Source of the DNA: Colivivens sp963594655
GTDB lineage: Bacteria > Bacteroidota > Bacteroidia > Bacteroidales > Bacteroidaceae
NCBI GenBank assembly: GCA_963594655.1
Contig: CAVBFD010000015.1
Span: 1-42,504 of the forward strand
Length of the DNA: 42,504 nucleotides
Direction of reading: 5' to 3'
The notes beneath the pieces are model-generated. The model saw only the letters and a program-made list of their open reading frames with translations. It searched no databases and had not been told where the DNA came from. Positions 42,395-42,504 of the stretch are shown here, piece by piece. Made by a program: the position numbers and the translations under genes. Positions within the stretch are counted from its first letter, which is position 1; each line of letters opens with the position of its first letter.

Positions 42395-42504
42395 ACTTAC
42401 CACTTTTTCTCCGACCGCGCACACCTGACTTTGACATGTATGTATACCTAAAAATATAAGTTGCTGATTTCCAATTTGCGGACAACTTTTTCTCAGTCAA
42501 AATG
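42395..42504. other. Right edge
   Basis: A+T-rich sequence ending in ATG at 42502-42504, which could be the start of a following gene. Nothing else is recognisable. Confidence 0.3.

Overview
The window looks like a chromosomal segment of a Bacteroidales bacterium, most likely a Prevotella-type (Prevotellaceae) species. Evidence for this: a streptopain/interpain-type C10 protease carrying a dockerin-like tail, a DUF4494 protein, a secreted DUF362 protein, an SLBB-type capsule exporter, and many promoter-like sequences with the Bacteroidetes -7 motif TAnnTTTG a short distance before genes. There is little Shine-Dalgarno signal except at copA and clpB. I see no rRNA, tRNA, CRISPR array, prophage or complete insertion sequence. 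A run of ten Ns at 9514-9523 is an assembly gap inside a gene.

Layout. (1) 123-8129, minus strand: lepA (EF-4), then a C10 cysteine protease overlapping an S41-like protein whose catalytic Ser and Lys both appear to be lost, then an NhaC-type antiporter. (2) 8259-9149: menA for menaquinone synthesis. (3) 9307-12960: an accessory island of P-loop ATPase genes with nuclease-like C-terminal domains: one interrupted by the N gap, one DUF4143 type, and a 3' remnant of a third. It also holds a 23-bp tandem repeat array and an odd intergenic element. (4) 13168-15363: a copper chaperone and a copper P-type ATPase that lacks the usual nucleotide-binding domain. (5) 15395-30906, minus strand: a large exopolysaccharide/capsule locus. 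In order of transcription it holds a priming phosphoglycosyl transferase, an SLBB outer-membrane exporter, a Wzz-like chain-length protein, a Wzx-like flippase, an iron-sulfur F420-hydrogenase-beta-like protein coupled to a polysaccharide pyruvyl transferase, a GT4, a Wzy-like polymerase, two GT2s, two more GT4-type transferases, and an HsdR-N-like nuclease-fold protein. It has the parts for Wzx/Wzy-type assembly but no tyrosine kinase, no UpxY-type antiterminator and no nucleotide-sugar synthesis genes.

(6) 31133-33654: a decayed gene tail followed by a ClpB-type disaggregase that lacks the N-domain, closed by a strong terminator. (7) 33731-35543, minus strand: panC-panD (pantothenate) and mscL. 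(8) 35791-38570, plus strand: a 31-residue lipoprotein, gapA, a secreted DUF362 protein and rpiB. (9) 38650-41375, minus strand: a four-gene run DUF4494 - yggS - Crp/Fnr regulator - D-2-hydroxyacid dehydrogenase with overlapping ends. (10) 41376-42504: an inverted repeat, a tail remnant of another ATPase gene, and an A+T-rich GNAT acetyltransferase that may have been acquired.

The most interesting points are the compact CopA, the redox-protein/pyruvyl-transferase pair in the polysaccharide locus, the apparent pseudoprotease coupled to the C10 protease, the N-domainless ClpB, and the tandem repeats placed just upstream of an ATPase promoter. All functional calls come from reading translated sequence and motif recall; no database search was run.
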